Assembly (NCBI GenBank): GCA_015063135.1
Contig: SUTA01000011.1
Span: forward strand, 1 to 64,000
DNA length: 64,000 nucleotides
Direction of reading: 5' to 3'
Origin: Thermoplasmata archaeon
GTDB taxonomy: Archaea > Thermoplasmatota > Thermoplasmata > Methanomassiliicoccales > Methanomethylophilaceae
Shown here: one piece after another, positions 61,996 to 64,000 of the stretch
Layout of the letters: every line of letters begins with the position of its first letter
How positions within the stretch are numbered: position 1 is the stretch's first letter
Position numbers and translations under genes: made by a program
Notes under the pieces: generated by a model
What the model saw: only the letters and a program-made list of their open reading frames with translations
Database searches by the model: none
What the model was told of the DNA's origin: nothing

Positions 61996-62361
61996 ATGCA
62001 GACGGTGGTCCTCGACACAAACGCCTTACTCATGCCTTTTGAGATCGGGATCAACCTTGACCTCGCGCTCCAGGAGCTCCTGGGCGACGCGAGGATCGTG
62101 GTTCCCGGCCCTCTCGTCGGGGAGCTGAAGCACCTCGACCACAAGTACGCCAAGGCGGCCATCGCCCTGGCGAGGAAGTACGAGATCATCCCCACGGAGC
62201 ACACGGGGGACGACGCTGTCGTCGAGCTCGCCTACTTCACCAAGGGATACGTCCTGACCAACGATAAGGAGCTCAGGCGCAGGCTCAGGAAGGAGCGTGT
62301 CCCCATCATCCTGCTCAGGTCCGGTACGCATCTCGAGATCGACCCGTACCTAGGGGAGCGA
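61996..62361 (+). CDS. PIN-domain protein (Fcf1/Utp23-like)
   Basis: The 121-residue PIN domain has the acidic residues in VVLDTNALLMP, GELKHLDH, DDAVVELAY and LTNDKELRRRL. The archaeal homologue in this operon is thought to act in rRNA processing as an Fcf1-like nuclease. It ends LEIDPYLGE at CGA 62359-62361, directly before a T-rich stretch typical of archaeal transcription ends. The standard frame would run 18 residues through that terminator. Confidence 0.9.
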
Positions 62362-62369
62362 TTCTCCGT

Positions 62370-62385
62370 CTTTTTAATTCATTTT
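62370..62385 (+). terminator. T-rich terminator of the S6e operon
   Basis: CTTTTTAATTCATTTT begins 9 nt after the CGA end of the PIN gene. Confidence 0.6.
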
Positions 62386-62448
62386 CCAATCCGCGATTGC
62401 GGAATGTTGCAAATCTGATGGCAGTTCAATTCATACATATGCATTATA

Positions 62449-62469
62449 CATAATTATGACATAATTATG
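62449..62469. promoter_or_regulatory. Twin palindromic operator of the toxin-antitoxin operon
   Basis: Two copies of the perfect 10-nt palindrome CATAATTATG sit one base apart, about 30 nt before the antitoxin ATG. Phd/YefM-type antitoxins repress their own operons by binding such paired palindromes. Confidence 0.65.
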
Positions 62470-62499
62470 TACATATACTCACCATGCATTCTCTTAATC

Positions 62500-62757
62500 A
62501 TGACTGCGATAGTCCCGATAACCGAATTGCGGAACACATCGAAAATACTGGACCTGTCAGAAAACGAACCCCTATTCATCACAAAGAATGGGTTCGGTGT
62601 TCGGGTGATAATGAACATTGAGATGTTTGACAGAATAAAGGAGTACATGCTCGATTACGAACTGGCCGAATCGTTGCGCCGTTCCGAGAAAGATGGAGGA
62701 AATGTAGACGGTTTTGATTTCATCAAGGAACTGAAGGATGACCCAGTATTCCGTTGA
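62500..62757 (+). CDS. Phd/YefM-family antitoxin
   Basis: The 85-residue protein begins MTAIVPITELRNTSKILDLS and ENEPLFITKNGFGVRVIMNI, the conserved Phd/YefM DNA-binding fold, followed by an acidic helical tail that should wrap the toxin. ATG 62500 is chosen from homology; the frame is open from 62467. Its 3' end overlaps the toxin gene by 20 nt. The AT-rich composition and the use of CGG, CGT and AGA for Arg suggest recent acquisition. Stop TGA. Confidence 0.85.
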   Translation: MTAIVPITELRNTSKILDLSENEPLFITKNGFGVRVIMNIEMFDRIKEYMLDYELAESLRRSEKDGGNVDGFDFIKELKDDPVFR

Positions 62758-63064
62758 ACTATCTGCGGATGCTCAGTATCAGATCAATTCCATCGTTCGC
62801 TATATCGCCATGGAACTGGGCAATGTATCGGCAGCAAAGAGGTTCATCGACGATGTTGAAAAGGCGATGAAGAATGTCCAATCTAATCCGTTCTCGCATA
62901 TGATTAGACCACATTCTGAGACATTTGACGGTTTTCCGAAAAGGCAGTTTCAGTTCCGCGAGAATTATATCATGTTTTACGTTGTTTTTGAAGATCGCCT
63001 TAAAGTGAGGATACTTCGGATAGCCTATTCCCGTATGGATCTAAGCAAAGAGCGATGTGCTTGA
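62738..63064 (+). CDS. RelE/ParE-type toxin
   Basis: The 108-residue protein reads VELSADAQYQINSIVRYIAM, ENYIMFYVVFEDRLKVRILR and IAYSRMDLSK, the RelE/ParE fold with the basic C-terminal strand. It may cleave ribosome-bound mRNA or poison gyrase; the sequence does not tell which. It overlaps the antitoxin gene. Stop TGA. Confidence 0.85.
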   Translation: MTQYSVELSADAQYQINSIVRYIAMELGNVSAAKRFIDDVEKAMKNVQSNPFSHMIRPHSETFDGFPKRQFQFRENYIMFYVVFEDRLKVRILRIAYSRMDLSKERCA

Positions 63065-63090
63065 ACAATCAGGCAAGAAAAAGGAGAATA

Positions 63091-63115
63091 AAGGGGCCTG
63101 GGCCCCTTGTTTTTT
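63091..63115. terminator. Intrinsic-like terminator
   Basis: AAGGGGCC, loop TG, GGCCCCTT, then GTTTTTT on the plus strand. It ends the toxin-antitoxin transcript and lies just beyond the stop of the convergent cyclophilin gene. Confidence 0.8.
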
Positions 63116-63119
63116 GCAA

Positions 63120-63599
63120 TCACTCGATGACGTCGATCGAGAGGATCTTGACGTCGGTCAGGGGCTTGTCGCGCCTGTCGGTCTCCACTGCGGAGATCTT
63201 GTCGACGACATCCATGCCGGCCGTGACGGTTCCGAACACGGGGTGCGCGGAAGGGGTCCTGGGATCCTCCTTGTCGAGGTAGGTGTTGTTGACGGTGTTG
63301 ATGAAGAACTGGCTGCCTCCGGAGTTGGGGCGGCCGGTGTTGGCCATGGAGATGGTGCCCCTGACGTTGGAGTGGCCCTTGCCGAACTCGTCCTGGATGG
63401 TGTAGCCGGGTCCGCCCATGCCGGTTCCGGTGGGGTCCCCGCCCTGGATCATGAATCCGTCGATGACCCTGTGGAAGATGACGCCGTCGTAGAAGCCCTC
63501 CTTCGCCAGTTTCATGAAGTTGCCGGTGGTGATGGGCATGTCATCGTGCATCTGGATCTCGATGTCGCCCATGGTGGTGTGCATGATTACCTTTGCCAT
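63120..63599 (-). CDS. Cyclophilin-type peptidyl-prolyl isomerase
   Basis: The 159-residue single-domain cyclophilin contains TTGNFMKLAKEGFYDGVIFH, RVIDGFMIQGGDPTGTGMGG, GTISMANTGRPNSGGSQFFI and HPVFGTVTAGMDVVDKI, including the catalytic Arg in FHRV. It speeds proline isomerisation in the cytoplasm. ATG 63599 is preferred over an upstream start at 63638 because the family begins there. Stop TGA. Confidence 0.93.
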   Translation of the reverse strand: MAKVIMHTTMGDIEIQMHDDMPITTGNFMKLAKEGFYDGVIFHRVIDGFMIQGGDPTGTGMGGPGYTIQDEFGKGHSNVRGTISMANTGRPNSGGSQFFINTVNNTYLDKEDPRTPSAHPVFGTVTAGMDVVDKISAVETDRRDKPLTDVKILSIDVIE

Positions 63600-63671
63600 G
63601 GGGACACCGAAAGTGTACCAGTTGATAAAGGTGGCCATCGGAATGAAATAGGCGCATGATGATGCAGTGGT

Positions 63672-64000
63672 ATGAAGCTAGAGGCTGTCGACCACTGTGC
63701 CAGCGTCATCGCGCTGGAGAAGGGCGGGAAGAGATACGGCATGTGCTGCGCATGGGCCATGAACGCGGACTACGACAGGGTGGTTTGCCTCATCGGCTCC
63801 CAGAGCGCGACCGGGAGGGCCATCGCCAAGGGCGACGTCGTAGGGTTCTCCAATCTCCTGAGGTCGCAGGCGGCCATCGCGGCGAAGCTCGGGGACGGGC
63901 ACTCCGACTCCATCGACAAGTTCGAGGGGATCGACATCGACGTCGACGGAGGCGCCATAACCATCCCCGGGTCCAGGGTCGTCATGAGGTGCCAGGTGAT
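63672..64000 (+). CDS. Flavin reductase-like protein, partial
   Basis: The gene runs off the right edge after 109 codons. The start MKLEAVDHCASVIALEKGGK and CAWAMNADYDRVVCLIGSQS, followed by AIAKGDVVGFSNLLRSQAAI, resemble the FMN-binding split barrel of flavin reductases and flavoredoxins. The cofactor is probably FMN. No stop is visible. Confidence 0.6.
   Translation, partial: MKLEAVDHCASVIALEKGGKRYGMCCAWAMNADYDRVVCLIGSQSATGRAIAKGDVVGFSNLLRSQAAIAAKLGDGHSDSIDKFEGIDIDVDGGAITIPGSRVVMRCQV

Overview
The window looks like a chromosomal piece of a high-GC methanogenic archaeon, most likely of the order Methanomassiliicoccales (Methanomethylophilaceae-like). The core genes are archaeal: ribosomal protein S6e, aIF2 gamma, archaeal NAC, an AlaX-type editing protein and an archaeal AMP phosphorylase. 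Many genes have a TATA box about 25 nt before the start codon, as expected for leaderless archaeal mRNAs. A giant surface protein is read through an in-frame TAG, as expected where TAG means pyrrolysine. The placement is inferred from gene content, since no rRNA is present.

The most unusual signal is the genetic code. Of 47 complete genes I could delimit, about 23 appear to end at an in-frame CGA, 22 at TGA, 2 at TAA and none at TAG. I checked Arg codons by eye in nearly every gene and found AGG, CGC, AGA, CGT and CGG, but no CGA inside a gene body. CGA sits where homology, a paralogue, a hairpin terminator or a convergent neighbour says the protein should end. CGA therefore behaves as a stop codon, either by reassignment or by C-to-U conversion to UGA. 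Coordinates below end at CGA where this applies, and the alternative is given.

Layout. 1-4.2 kb: accessory-looking genes (DUF6429 fragment, DUF4143 ATPase between direct repeats, acyltransferase, frameshifted DUF3089 hydrolase). 4.4-12.3 kb: a carboxylesterase, then a divergent cluster of a phasin-like protein and two tandem AMP-forming ligases that carry the same Met/Pro and Lys/Ala/Pro-rich tails. 12.6-28.3 kb: membrane-anchored secreted proteins (lipocalin-like repeats, S41-like protease, arylsulfotransferase-like protein, papain-like protease) mixed with transporters (MFS, EamA, CstA) and a GT2 glycosyltransferase. 28.4-39.6 kb: antiporter, a disordered RKPY-repeat protein, a possible DUF1638 protein, HMA and USP proteins, AMP phosphorylase, flavin-binding protein, and a TauE-DUF1634-MFS operon. 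39.9-44.8 kb: gatCAB convergent with a bacterial-type aspS, a likely Asn-tRNA(Asn) transamidation set. 45.1-55.3 kb: a roughly 3,400-residue surface protein. 55.4-60.2 kb: Lrp regulator, M13 protease, AlaX, NAC, HypC, DUF2188. 60.3-62.4 kb: S6e, aIF2 gamma and PIN operon. 62.4-64 kb: a RelE/ParE-type toxin-antitoxin pair, a cyclophilin and a partial flavin reductase.

Gene ends, especially convergent ones, repeatedly carry GC-rich hairpins, several followed by T tracts. All computations here were done by eye.
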